A stretch of DNA of 64,000 bases from Streptomyces sp. NBC_00273 (GTDB taxonomy: Bacteria > Actinomycetota > Actinomycetes > Streptomycetales > Streptomycetaceae). This document shows, piece by piece, positions 50,948 through 60,087 of the stretch (position 1 is its first letter; each line of letters opens with the position of its first letter). Position numbers and translations under genes: made by a program. The DNA lies in contig NZ_CP108067.1 in NCBI RefSeq assembly GCF_036178145.1, positions 7,765,001 through 7,829,000 on the forward strand. Direction: 5' to 3'. The notes below the pieces were generated by a model. The model was not told where the DNA came from. It was given only the letters and a program-made list of their open reading frames with translations, and ran no database searches.

Positions 50948-51951
50948 TGCGTTCCACCGTGGCGGCGGTACTCGGTACGCAGGTGAGCCTGCTCCAATCG
51001 GGCATGGGCGGTGTCGCGGGAACGGAACTCGCCTGCGCGGTGTCCCGGGCCGGCGCGGCGGGTTGCGTGGGCGGGTACAAGCTGGTCGGCGACGCGCTGT
51101 CGGCCGTACTGGAACGGCTGGTCGCCGGCACCGATCGGCCCGTCGGAGTGAACCTGATCCCGGAGGTGGTCGGGCCCGAGGAGCTCGACCGCCAGGTGGC
51201 GCAGGTGCTCGCCGAGACGCCGCGGCACGTGTACGTCTCGCTGTTCGGCATGCCCGAGGACGCGGTGTTCGAACGGGTCGCCGCGGCGGGGCGGCAAACG
51301 GTGGTGCAGGTGGGGACCGTCGAGGACGGTGTGCACGCGGCCGAACGCGGCGCCGTGGTGGTGGTCCAGGGCATCGAGGCCGGTGGCCACCTGCTGGGCA
51401 CGTCGCGGCGGGACGACCTGGTCTGCGCCCTGCGGGACCGGCTGCCCGACGCCTGCCTGGTAGCCGCGGGCGGCATCGGCGGGCCGGTCGAGGCCGAGCG
51501 TGCCGTTGCCGCAGGAGCCGACGGCATCCTGCTCGGCACGGCCTTCGTCGTCGCACACGAGTCGCGCGCCCACGGCCGCTTCAAGTCGGCGGTGACCGCG
51601 GCCGAAGCCGGCGACACCGTGATCACCGACGTCTACGAGATCGGATGGCCCGGCCGCCGGCACCGGGTGCTGGCGACGGCCGTGACCGCCGACCCCGCGC
51701 AACCCAGGAAGTTCATCGGGCGCACGGTGGTCGAGGGGAAGCCGTACCTGGTACCGCGCTTCAGCGCGGCCGTACCGACCGAAGCGACCAGCGGGCGCAT
51801 CGACGAGATGGCGTTGTACTGCGGGCAGTCCTGCACCGCGGTCTCCGCCGAAGCCTCGGCGGCCGACGTCGTCGCCGCGTACGCAAGCGTGCTGCGGAGT
51901 CCGCAGACCACACAGACCCAGAGAAGGACGGAAATCCGTGTCGGACAGTGA
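50947..51951 (+). CDS. Nitronate monooxygenase/2-nitropropane dioxygenase-like FMN enzyme
   Basis: 334 aa TIM barrel. FMN-binding GGIGGPVEAERAVAAGADGI, IEAGGH with candidate catalytic His148, and a late CGQS motif. Nitronate monooxygenases oxidise nitroalkanes; relatives are also enoyl reductases or desaturases, so the reaction is uncertain. Together with the N-oxygenase it suggests a nitro or nitronate intermediate. Start overlaps the ligase stop by one base. Confidence 0.8.
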   Translation: MRSTVAAVLGTQVSLLQSGMGGVAGTELACAVSRAGAAGCVGGYKLVGDALSAVLERLVAGTDRPVGVNLIPEVVGPEELDRQVAQVLAETPRHVYVSLFGMPEDAVFERVAAAGRQTVVQVGTVEDGVHAAERGAVVVVQGIEAGGHLLGTSRRDDLVCALRDRLPDACLVAAGGIGGPVEAERAVAAGADGILLGTAFVVAHESRAHGRFKSAVTAAEAGDTVITDVYEIGWPGRRHRVLATAVTADPAQPRKFIGRTVVEGKPYLVPRFSAAVPTEATSGRIDEMALYCGQSCTAVSAEASAADVVAAYASVLRSPQTTQTQRRTEIRVGQ

Positions 51952-52822
51952 AGCCCAGCAGCCGAGTGAATTCGAGAATCCGTACGATCTGTCGTACCGC
52001 GAGGACACCCCCCGCATACGCACCAGGGAGGGCGTCGAGCTCTACTACGAGTCCAGCGGTGAGGGACCGGCCCTGACGCTGCTCAACAACTACTTCTTCA
52101 CGGCCCCGTTCTGGCGGCCACACACCCAGACGCTCGTCAAGGACCACCGCGTCGTGAGCTTCGACCAGGCCAACCACGGCGCGTCCACACGGCTCGATCG
52201 GGAGCCGACCTGGGAAGAGCACGCGGCGGACGTGATCGGGCTGCTCGACGCGCTGGAGATCGACGCGACCTACCTGGTCGGCACGTCCTCCTCCTCGCAG
52301 CTGGCCAGGGACTTGGCGCTCGCACACCCGGACCGGGTCAAGGGCATGGTGCTGGCGGGTCCGGTCTTCGGGGTCAAGAACATGCGGCGCCACCGGCAGT
52401 TGAACCGCTCGTGGCTCCAGACGCTGCAGAGCCACGGCATGGCCGGCCTGTACAACCAGATCTACCCCGAGGTGGTCAGCGGGCAGATGAACGAGGAAGG
52501 CGGCACACCGGGATTCCTCGGGCTCCGGGAGAGCTTCCTGGCGATGTGCACCCCCGAGGTGGTCACCAACGGGGTAGCCCTCGTCCAGACCGGCGACCCC
52601 AGTTCCACGCTGCTGTCCCGCGTGACCGCGCCCACCATGCTCGTCCTCGGGGACGACGACATCCTGCTGAGCCCGCAGCGCGGTCACGAGGTCGCTGCGC
52701 TGTTCCCCGACGGGCGCTGCGAGATCATTCCGAACGCCGGGCACATGCCGTTCCTCGACGCCCCCGAGCACTTCGAGACGCTCGTCGCCGAGTTCGTAGA
52801 GGAAGTGGAATCGCGTGTCTGA
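51938..52822 (+). CDS. Alpha/beta hydrolase
   Basis: 294 aa. Nucleophile elbow reads GTSSS (Ser117), in place of G-x-S-x-G; acid in LGDDDILLS and His in NAGHMPFLD. The GTG start overlaps the previous gene by 14 bases. May cut a thioester or amide in the pathway; substrate unknown. Confidence 0.8.
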   Translation: MSDSEAQQPSEFENPYDLSYREDTPRIRTREGVELYYESSGEGPALTLLNNYFFTAPFWRPHTQTLVKDHRVVSFDQANHGASTRLDREPTWEEHAADVIGLLDALEIDATYLVGTSSSSQLARDLALAHPDRVKGMVLAGPVFGVKNMRRHRQLNRSWLQTLQSHGMAGLYNQIYPEVVSGQMNEEGGTPGFLGLRESFLAMCTPEVVTNGVALVQTGDPSSTLLSRVTAPTMLVLGDDDILLSPQRGHEVAALFPDGRCEIIPNAGHMPFLDAPEHFETLVAEFVEEVESRV

Positions 52823-53066
52823 TGCGGAGTCCGAGCTCCGGCAGCGGGTTCGCGGACTGCTGGTCGACCTCTTCGGCAGCGAGCGCTTCGCCGGCCTCCC
52901 GGACTCCGTGTCGCTGCGCGAGGCCGGACTGCCGTCCACCGGGCTGGTGAGCCTGCTGGTGGCGATGGAGGACGCGTTCGGGTTCGAGTGGGACGACGAC
53001 GTCGAGCCGGAGGTGATGCGCTCGATCGACTCACTGGCGCGTCACGTCCTGGCCCTGCGGAACTGA
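52815..53066 (+). CDS. Second acyl carrier protein
   Basis: 83 aa, acidic, with candidate phosphopantetheine Ser41 in AGLPSTGLVSLL. GTG start overlaps the hydrolase stop by 8 bases. Likely acceptor of the FAAL-activated acid and substrate carrier for the alpha-oxoamine synthases. Confidence 0.82.
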   Translation: MSDAESELRQRVRGLLVDLFGSERFAGLPDSVSLREAGLPSTGLVSLLVAMEDAFGFEWDDDVEPEVMRSIDSLARHVLALRN

Positions 53067-53134
53067 CGGCCGTAGGGCTCCCCGGGGGTCCCGGGACGGG
53101 ACTTCCCGACGGGGTCGGCCCGGAGGTGACGGCG

Positions 53135-53650
53135 GTGTTCCGCCCGGTGGCACCCCCCTACGGACCGGCTCAGCAGTCCGCGGCGGGCCGTCGCGCGTCC
53201 GCTGCGGCCCTCACGTCCGCCGGGTCGGCAGACCGGACCGTTCCCCGCGAAGCTGACGGGCGGCCGTGCTTTCCCAAGGGATTCGCCGGATCGATCTCTC
53301 ACACAGAGTGCTGGGCGGTCGCGGTGGTGGTCCCCGGGGCCGAGGCGGTCGGCGTCGACATCGAGAACGGGGTCATCACGCCCCGCGCGGCCGGGTTCGT
53401 CCTGGCGGAGCGGGAGCGGCACACGCTGCTCGGGCCACCCGGGGGGTACACCGCGCGCGATCTGTTCGCCGCGAAGGAAGCGGCCTTCAAGGCCCTGAGC
53501 AGCATGGGAAGACTCGGAGATTTCACGTTCTGGCGGATCGGGCTCCGCCGGTTCGGCGACGGGCTGCTCGCCTCGTACCGCGGCGAGCCGGTACCGGTGT
53601 GGGTCCGCTCCGAGGCAGATCTGTCGTTCGCCGTGGCGATACGGCGATGA
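53135..53650 (+). CDS. 4'-phosphopantetheinyl transferase
   Basis: 171 aa, short Sfp/EntD-type. Motifs GSISHTE, AVGVDIE and FAAKEAAFKAL are present. GTG 53135 is preferred because GGAGG lies 8 nt upstream; GTG 53126 and a longer frame from 52988 are possible. It should activate the carrier proteins of the cluster. A broken copy of this gene lies at 54967-55140. Confidence 0.83.
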   Translation: MFRPVAPPYGPAQQSAAGRRASAAALTSAGSADRTVPREADGRPCFPKGFAGSISHTECWAVAVVVPGAEAVGVDIENGVITPRAAGFVLAERERHTLLGPPGGYTARDLFAAKEAAFKALSSMGRLGDFTFWRIGLRRFGDGLLASYRGEPVPVWVRSEADLSFAVAIRR

Positions 53651-53696
53651 ACCGCGCAACACGTCCCCCCACGTCCATGCGCAGGAGGACGCACTG

Positions 53697-54962
53697 ATGG
53701 AGAAAGTCACCGAACCGGAGGAATCCATGACGACCGAGAACAGGCAGAACAGCGTGCCCAGCATGGATCGAATCATCAGCCACCTACAGGAACATTGCCC
53801 CGACTTGGGGAACGTCCGCCACCTGTACGAGGCGGTCGTCGCCAAGTACGACGGTGTGCACGCCACCTTCGAAGACGGTCGGTCGAGCCTGGTGCTGACC
53901 ACCTACGACTATCTGGGCCTGCTCGGCGACGAAAGGCTCAACGACGCAGCGAAGGAGGCAGTGGACTTCTTCGGGACGGGGTGCTTCGGCTCACGGGTCC
54001 TGGGGGGAAGCCTCGACCTCCACCGCCAGCTGGAGCAGGAACTCGCTGCCTGGGTGGGCAGGGAGGACGCCATGGTGCTCAGCTCGGGTTTCATGACGAA
54101 CTACACGGTGCTGGCCGCCATGGCCGGTTCCGGCACCTGGGTGCTCGCCGACGAACTCAACCACATAAGCATCGACGACGGGTGTCAGGCGGCCAAGAAC
54201 GCCGGAGCGACCGTACACGTCTACCGCCACAACGACATGGGTCACGTGGAAGAGCTGCTGCGCCAAGCACCGCGGGACGCACCCAAGATCGTCGTGTCGG
54301 ACGGCATCTTCGGCATGGAGGGGGACCTCCTCGACCTTCCTGGTCTGTCCGAACTGTGCCGGCGCCATGGAGCGCTGCTCTTCGTCGACGAGGCCCACAG
54401 CCTGGGCGTGATCGGGCCCAACGGCGGAGGCGTCCAGGACTACTACGGATTGCCCCACACCGTCGATCTGGTCATGGGCACGCTCAGCAAGGCCATCCCG
54501 GCTTCCGGCGGCTTCATCGCCGGTTCGCAGGAACTCATCGCAGCACTTCGGCTCGCTGCGCGGGGGTACCTGTTCAGCGGCGCGTCATCACCGATGGCCG
54601 CAGCGGCCAGCCTTGCGGCACTGCGCGTCATCCAACAGGAGGGCGCTGACCGCCGCTCCTTGCTGCAGCGCAACACGAAGCACCTCAGAAGGCGTCTGGA
54701 AGCCGCGGGTCTCCACCCCGAGGACGTACCGGGACCGATCACCCCCCTGGTCCTCGGAGAGGACCACACCGCCCTGGAAGCGGCGAGGCTCTGTCATGAG
54801 CGAGGAGTCTTCGTGCTCTCCATGGTGCCTCCGGCGGTGGCTCCCGGCACATCCGGCTTGCGTCTGAACCCGACAGCCGCCCACAGCCCGCAGAACATCG
54901 ATTTCGCCTGCGACGTCATCATCGAGGCCGTGCGAGCGGCCACGGAACGGGCCGAAGACTGA
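53697..54962 (+). CDS. Alpha-oxoamine synthase (first copy)
   Basis: 421 aa PLP enzyme of the AONS family. Lys265 (GTLSKAIPASGGF) is the Schiff-base lysine, and DEAHS (Asp231, His234) and a glycine-rich SRVLGGS motif are present. The family condenses an amino acid with an acyl thioester, losing CO2. The usual NHASIIDG motif is altered here to NHISIDDG. Alternative start 53727 with its own GGAGG. Nearly identical to the copy at 55141. Confidence 0.9.
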   Translation: MEKVTEPEESMTTENRQNSVPSMDRIISHLQEHCPDLGNVRHLYEAVVAKYDGVHATFEDGRSSLVLTTYDYLGLLGDERLNDAAKEAVDFFGTGCFGSRVLGGSLDLHRQLEQELAAWVGREDAMVLSSGFMTNYTVLAAMAGSGTWVLADELNHISIDDGCQAAKNAGATVHVYRHNDMGHVEELLRQAPRDAPKIVVSDGIFGMEGDLLDLPGLSELCRRHGALLFVDEAHSLGVIGPNGGGVQDYYGLPHTVDLVMGTLSKAIPASGGFIAGSQELIAALRLAARGYLFSGASSPMAAAASLAALRVIQQEGADRRSLLQRNTKHLRRRLEAAGLHPEDVPGPITPLVLGEDHTALEAARLCHERGVFVLSMVPPAVAPGTSGLRLNPTAAHSPQNIDFACDVIIEAVRAATERAED

Positions 54963-54966
54963 AATC

Positions 54967-55140
54967 CAGACCGTTCCCGGCGAAGCTGACGGGAGGCCGC
55001 GATTCCCAGGGGATCCGCCGGCTCGGTGATTTCACGTTCTGGCGGATCGGGCTCCGAGGCAGATCCGTCGTGCGCCGTGGCGATACGGCGATGAACTGCA
55101 CAACCCGTCCCCCCACGTCCATGCGGAGGAAGACGCACTG
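54967..55140 (+). pseudogene. Decayed remnant of the phosphopantetheinyl transferase gene
   Basis: This segment matches the transferase gene at 53236-53290, about 53513-53547 and about 53613-53696, with gaps of about 220 and 65 bases. The second gap ends at GCTCCG direct repeats (53542-53547 and 53607-53612). It is what remains of a transferase copy duplicated together with the first synthase. Confidence 0.85.
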
Positions 55141-56406
55141 ATGGAGAAAGTCACCGAACCGGAGGAATCCATGGCGACCGAGAACAGGCGGAGCAGCGTG
55201 TCCAGCTTGACGCGAATAGTCAGTCACCTGCAGGAAAGGGCGCCCAAGCTGGGCCACATCCGTCATCTGTACGAGGGGACCATCGCCAAGTACGACGGTG
55301 TGCACGCCACCTTCGACGACGGCTATTCGAAGATGGTGCTGACCACCTACGACTATCTGGGCCTGCTCGGCGACGAGCGGATCAATGCGGCAGCGAAAGA
55401 GGCAGTGGACTTCTTCGGGACGGGGTGCTTCGGCTCACGGGTTCTGGGGGGAAGCCTCGACCTCCACCGCCAGCTGGAGCAGGAACTCGCTGCTTGGGTG
55501 GGCAGGGAGGACGCCATGGTGCTCAGCTCGGGTTTCATGACGAACTACACGGTGCTCGCCGCCCTGGCCAAGCCCGGCACCTGGGTGCTCTCCGACGAAC
55601 TCAACCACGCGAGCATCGTCGACGGATGTATGGCGGCCAAGAGCGCCGGAGCGACCGTACGCGTGTACCGCCACAACGACATGGGTCATGTGGAAGAGTT
55701 GCTGCGCCAAGTGCCGCAGGACGCAACCAAGATCGTCATCTCGGACGGCATCTTCAGTATGGACGGGGACGTCGTCGACCTTCCCGGTCTGTCCGAACTG
55801 TGCCGGCGCCATGGAGCGCTGCTCTTCGTCGACGAGGCCCACAGCCTGGGCGTGATCGGGCCCAACGGCGGAGGCGTGCAGGACCATTTCGGATTGCCCC
55901 ACACCGTCGATCTGGTCATGGGCACGCTCAGCAAGGCCATCCCGGCTTCCGGCGGCTTCATCGCCGGTTCGCAGGAACTCATCGCAGCACTTCGGCTCGC
56001 TGCGCGGGGGTACTTGTTCAGCGGTGCGTCATCACCGATGGCGGCAGCGGCCGGGCTTGCGGCACTGCGTGTCATCCAGCAGGAGGGCGCTGACCGCCGC
56101 TCCTTGCTGGAACGGAACACGAAGCACCTCAGAAGGCGTCTGGAAGCCGCGGGTTTCAACCTTCCGGACGTACTGGGACCGATCACTCCCGTCATCGTGG
56201 GGGATGACTACGTCGCCCTGGAAGGAGCCAGGCTCTGCCAGGAGGACGGCGTTTTCGTGCTCTCGGCGCTGCCTCCGGCGGTAGCCCCCGGCACGTCCCG
56301 CTTGCGCCTGAACGCGACAGCCGCCCACAGCCCGCAGAACATCGATCTTGCCTGTGACGTCGTCATCGAGGCCGTGCGAGCGGCCACTGAGCGGGCCGGA
56401 GGCTGA
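55141..56406 (+). CDS. Alpha-oxoamine synthase (second copy)
   Basis: 421 aa, colinear with the copy at 53697 (offset 1444 nt), with long identical DNA blocks. Lys265 is conserved. It keeps the canonical NHASIVDG motif. Differences cluster at residues 12-70, 140-215 and 315-370, so substrate range may differ. Tandem duplication probably allows two different condensations. Confidence 0.9.
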   Translation: MEKVTEPEESMATENRRSSVSSLTRIVSHLQERAPKLGHIRHLYEGTIAKYDGVHATFDDGYSKMVLTTYDYLGLLGDERINAAAKEAVDFFGTGCFGSRVLGGSLDLHRQLEQELAAWVGREDAMVLSSGFMTNYTVLAALAKPGTWVLSDELNHASIVDGCMAAKSAGATVRVYRHNDMGHVEELLRQVPQDATKIVISDGIFSMDGDVVDLPGLSELCRRHGALLFVDEAHSLGVIGPNGGGVQDHFGLPHTVDLVMGTLSKAIPASGGFIAGSQELIAALRLAARGYLFSGASSPMAAAAGLAALRVIQQEGADRRSLLERNTKHLRRRLEAAGFNLPDVLGPITPVIVGDDYVALEGARLCQEDGVFVLSALPPAVAPGTSRLRLNATAAHSPQNIDLACDVVIEAVRAATERAGG

Positions 56407-56708
56407 AGTCATCGGGCGTATCGAGCCGGCCAGCGCGGCGGGCAGGCCGCAGAGCCTTCGGTGACGGCGCTCTGCGGCCTGCCCGCGCGGCGGGGTGAGG
56501 TCACCGTGGCGCACCCCATTGATTCTGGGCGCCCACCCCTTCCCGCCGGTCGAACTGCGAGCAGGCGGCGGAGGCCGTGCCCGGTGTGCGGCCGGGCCCA
56601 CTGATCGCAGTCGGCGGCAGTGCGGTTGACGGGAGCCGCCCGCAGGGCCCCGAGACACCCCTCTCCGACGTCACGTGACCACGGGACACCCACCGGGAGT
56701 TGGTTCGT
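56407..56708. other. Intergenic region with terminator, no gene
   Basis: 302 nt between the second synthase and the PrnB-like gene. It contains the hairpin at 56438-56486. The promoter of the following tailoring genes is probably in the second half. Confidence 0.45.
56438..56486 (+). terminator. Terminator after the second synthase
   Basis: Perfect 18-bp stem (56438-56455 with 56469-56486) and 13-nt loop, just after the synthase stop; it closes the coupled module. Confidence 0.85.
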
Positions 56709-57794
56709 ATGCATTCCGGAACACACATAGACGCCGCTTCCGGGGAATTCAACGCGCAGGTCGCGCTGCTCGATCCGTTGAGCCTCGACGTCGACCTGCG
56801 ACGCCTGCCCAAGATCAACGAAGCGGCGGACGTCGACGCCTTGGCGCGTGTCCTCTGCGAGGCCCTCCCGACGGAGCAGCGCATCGCCGGTTTCACGCTG
56901 CCGGAATGCCTCGCCGCGATGCGTGATCTGGGCATGTACCTCGGCAGCCTCACGCGGCACGGAGTGGTGGCCTTCGACGCCGTCGCGGACGCCGCCGGAC
57001 CGTTCGAACTGTTGGGGCGGCGTGCGCACATGATCCCGCGCGACACGGTCTACCACTACACGTGCTGGAATCCCACGGGCGAGCGCGAGCGGCTCTACAC
57101 CGGGCACCCCATGGAGCGCGGCCTCATCGACGCGGTGCGCACGTGCGTGCCGGAGCTGGCGCGGGCGATCGACATCGGCCGTTCACTGGACGAGGCGGAT
57201 CCGCGCAGTGCCGGGCGGGCCGGCGACTGGGCGTCCTTCGTCGAGTGCGTCACCGTCATCGACACGGCGATGAGGACGGTGCTCGGGAACGTCTCCCACG
57301 AGTTCTTCGCCCTCGAGCTCCGACCGTACTTCGAGGAAGTCCGCCTGGGGGGACGCACCTACATGGGCCCGGCCGCAGCCCATGTGCCCCTCTTCCTGAT
57401 CGACCTGCTGCTGTGGGCGTCGGACGGGGGCAGCGAGGAGTACCTGTCGTTCTGCGACGAACTCGTCTCGCACACGCTTCCCGGCTGGCGGGAACGGTAC
57501 GCGGAATGGAGGGCGAAGCCATCCCTGGCCACTCGCTTCGCCGCCGCCCTCGATGAACCCCGCACGCCGGACGAGTCGCTGCACGTGCAGGCCGGTACGC
57601 GGGCGCTGGGGGAGGCGCTCAGGGCGTTGGTCTCGTTCCGCGGCAAGCACCTGGTGATGGCACGGCGCGGCTATCACGAGGACGTGCGGCTCTACGAACT
57701 GGGCAGCGGCGGGGGAAGCACGGAACTGCTCGACGGGATCCTCACCCTTACCCGGCGGACCCGCGCCGGCATCGGCCCGGCCGCCGCGTCGTGA
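56709..57794 (+). CDS. PrnB-like haem enzyme
   Basis: 361 aa, the same length as PrnB of pyrrolnitrin biosynthesis and clearly similar along its length: AAMRDLGMYLGSLTRHG, WNPTGERERLYTGHP and ELRPYFEEVRLGGRTYMGPAA have direct PrnB counterparts. PrnB rearranges 7-chlorotryptophan to a phenylpyrrole. No tryptophan halogenase is nearby, so a different substrate is likely. ATG 56709 has GGGAG upstream; TTG 56700 is possible. Confidence 0.85.
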   Translation: MHSGTHIDAASGEFNAQVALLDPLSLDVDLRRLPKINEAADVDALARVLCEALPTEQRIAGFTLPECLAAMRDLGMYLGSLTRHGVVAFDAVADAAGPFELLGRRAHMIPRDTVYHYTCWNPTGERERLYTGHPMERGLIDAVRTCVPELARAIDIGRSLDEADPRSAGRAGDWASFVECVTVIDTAMRTVLGNVSHEFFALELRPYFEEVRLGGRTYMGPAAAHVPLFLIDLLLWASDGGSEEYLSFCDELVSHTLPGWRERYAEWRAKPSLATRFAAALDEPRTPDESLHVQAGTRALGEALRALVSFRGKHLVMARRGYHEDVRLYELGSGGGSTELLDGILTLTRRTRAGIGPAAAS

Positions 57795-57828
57795 CGTCAC
57801 GGTCGCCTCTGCGGAGGGGGAGCGAGCG

Positions 57829-59115
57829 ATGAGGATCGTCCTGGTCGGGGCCGGCATCGGCGGACTGGCGACCGCGATGAGTCTGCATGCCGCGGGGTTC
57901 GAGGACGTCACCGTCTTCGAGGCCGCTCCCCGCCTCGGTGCGCAGGGGTTCGGTCTGAACATCCTGCCCAATGCCGTGCGCGAGCTGGCTGAGCTCGGCC
58001 TCCTGGACGAGCTACGGCAACATGGCCTCCAGGCCCGTGAGTTGCTGATGTGTACCCCGCGGGGTGACCTGGTGTGGCGGGAGGACCGAGGGCTGTCGGC
58101 GGGCTACGGATGGCCACAGATCTCGATGTCCCGCGCCCGGCTCGTGGAGGTTCTGGCGGCGGAGGTACGACGACGCCTGGGCGGCGGGGCGATAGTCACC
58201 GGCGCCCGGCTCGTCGGCCTCGACGGAGCGCGCGGTGCCTTCGTGCACGAGGACGGCGCGCGGCGGACGGTGGAGGCGGACGTGCTCGTCGGGGCGGACG
58301 GCATCCACTCGGCGGTGCGCGCGGCCTTCTACCCCGCCGAGGGCCCTCCCCGGACGAACGGCATGACCCTGCTCCGGGGGACCACCTGGGGCAGCGGGTT
58401 CCTGTCCGGAGCGTCGATGACCGTCCTGGGCGACGACAGGAGACGGTTCGTCCTGTACCCGATGGACCGCGGTGCGGGGGACAGGAGCCTGATCAACTGG
58501 GTCGCCGCCGTCCCGGAACCCACCGTCGGCGCGGGGTGTCCCCCGCCCCGGGAAAGCGTCTCGGGGATGCGGGAGTTCCTCCTGCGGGAGTTCGGCGGTT
58601 GGCGCCCGCCGGACCTGGACCTGGTCCGCGTGATCCGGGACACCGAGCGGATACACCGGTACCCGATGATCGACAGGGACCCCGTCCCGCGGTGGACGTT
58701 CGGCCGTGTGACGCTCCTGGGCGACGCCGCCCACGCGATGTACCCCGCCGGGTCCAACGGCGCCACGCAGGCGATCGTCGACGCACGGGTGCTGGCGTGG
58801 CACCTCGCCTCGCACTCCGACGCGGGCGACGCCCTGCGGGCGTACGAGGACGAGCGCCTGCCCCAGATGACCGAACTACAACGGATCAATCGGTCCATGG
58901 GGCCGGAGAGGGTGCTCACGTTGGCGCATCAGAGAGCCCCGCGGGGATTCGAGAGGATCGGGGACGTCTTCGGCGAGGAGGAACTCGCGGAGATCTCCCG
59001 CAGCTATGCGGTGACGGGGAGGTTCGACCGGGACCGGGTCAACTCGCGGCCCACGCTCTCCGTCCACCGACTTCGGCAGCACGCTGCGCTGCAGGACCAC
59101 GGGAGTGCGGGATGA
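57829..59115 (+). CDS. FAD-dependent class A monooxygenase
   Basis: 428 aa. N-terminal GAGIGGLATAMSLHAAG nucleotide-binding motif and LLGDAAHAMYPAGSNGATQAI, typical of salicylate hydroxylase/PhzS-like enzymes. With a salicylate synthase in the same cluster, decarboxylative hydroxylation of salicylate or a relative is an attractive but unproven role. GGAGGGGGAG upstream; stop overlaps the next start (ATGA). Confidence 0.85.
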   Translation: MRIVLVGAGIGGLATAMSLHAAGFEDVTVFEAAPRLGAQGFGLNILPNAVRELAELGLLDELRQHGLQARELLMCTPRGDLVWREDRGLSAGYGWPQISMSRARLVEVLAAEVRRRLGGGAIVTGARLVGLDGARGAFVHEDGARRTVEADVLVGADGIHSAVRAAFYPAEGPPRTNGMTLLRGTTWGSGFLSGASMTVLGDDRRRFVLYPMDRGAGDRSLINWVAAVPEPTVGAGCPPPRESVSGMREFLLREFGGWRPPDLDLVRVIRDTERIHRYPMIDRDPVPRWTFGRVTLLGDAAHAMYPAGSNGATQAIVDARVLAWHLASHSDAGDALRAYEDERLPQMTELQRINRSMGPERVLTLAHQRAPRGFERIGDVFGEEELAEISRSYAVTGRFDRDRVNSRPTLSVHRLRQHAALQDHGSAG

Positions 59116-59981
59116 CCGGCACGGGCCGGCTCGGCGACAGTGCCGAAGCCGTCAAGGAGACCAGCTTCATCACCGCCGTCATCAGGGCCATGGAGAACGA
59201 CCGCCCCGACGCGTACTTGTCGGACCGTCACGCCGCGCTGCTGAGCACGCCGAGGTCGAGGCGGATGGCGGAGGAGGCGCTGGCCGCCGGCGGCACGATC
59301 GGCTCCGTGATCGTGCGGGGCCGGTTCGGCGACATCGCGCTCGAGCAGGCCGTCGCCGACGGCATCACGCAGGTGGTGTGCCTGGCGGCGGGCAGCGACA
59401 CGCGGGCCTGGCGCCTCGGCCTTCCTGCCCGTACCCGGTTCTTCGAGATCGACCTGCCGGGTCAACTGGCCGCGAAGGAGGCGTTGCTGGCTCCGCTCGA
59501 GGACCAGCTCAGCTGCCTTCGAGTGGCGTTGGACGAGGACCTCCGCGGCGAGACGTGGCCGCGGCGGCTGAAGGAGGCGGGGTACGCGCCCGACAGACCC
59601 GCGGTGTGGATCGTCGAGGGACTCGTGCCGTACCTGGGAGTCGAGCACTTCACCCGGCTCCTCACCCGTATCGGGACGCTTTCGAGCAGCGGTTCTGTGC
59701 TGCTCGTCGACGCACCGCACACCGCCTACTTCGAGGACGCGTCCAACGAGGGGTTCCTCGCGTTCATGGAGTCCCGCGGGTCCGCGTTCCGGCCCGGACC
59801 GGACGACTTCGGTGGCCTCCTGGCCCGTCACGGCTGGTGGGCCGAGCCGTACACCTTGAGCCAGCTCACCGCCGGTGCCTGCGCGTGGCTGCCGGCTCCA
59901 CCGGAGCGGCTCTGCCCGCCCCACGACCACCACTGGGTGGTCCGCGCACATCGCGCCGATCGTCGTTCTTGGCTCGATTAG
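59112..59981 (+). CDS. SAM-dependent methyltransferase (leucine carboxyl methyltransferase family)
   Basis: 289 aa. Matches the LCMT/TIGR00027 type: VVCLAAGSDTRAWRL SAM-binding, FFEIDLPGQLAAKEALL, and WIVEGLVPYLG. It usually methylates carboxyl or hydroxyl groups. Coupled to the monooxygenase by ATGA overlap, so it probably methylates the oxidised product. Confidence 0.85.
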   Translation: MTGTGRLGDSAEAVKETSFITAVIRAMENDRPDAYLSDRHAALLSTPRSRRMAEEALAAGGTIGSVIVRGRFGDIALEQAVADGITQVVCLAAGSDTRAWRLGLPARTRFFEIDLPGQLAAKEALLAPLEDQLSCLRVALDEDLRGETWPRRLKEAGYAPDRPAVWIVEGLVPYLGVEHFTRLLTRIGTLSSSGSVLLVDAPHTAYFEDASNEGFLAFMESRGSAFRPGPDDFGGLLARHGWWAEPYTLSQLTAGACAWLPAPPERLCPPHDHHWVVRAHRADRRSWLD

Positions 59982-60087
59982 TGCACTTCTCAGGCTATTT
60001 GATCGACAGTACACTGCCCAGATGTCATTTTCTGAATGTGTTCGAAAACTCCCCCCATTACGCGTGATGACCAAGGACTGATGCGCT

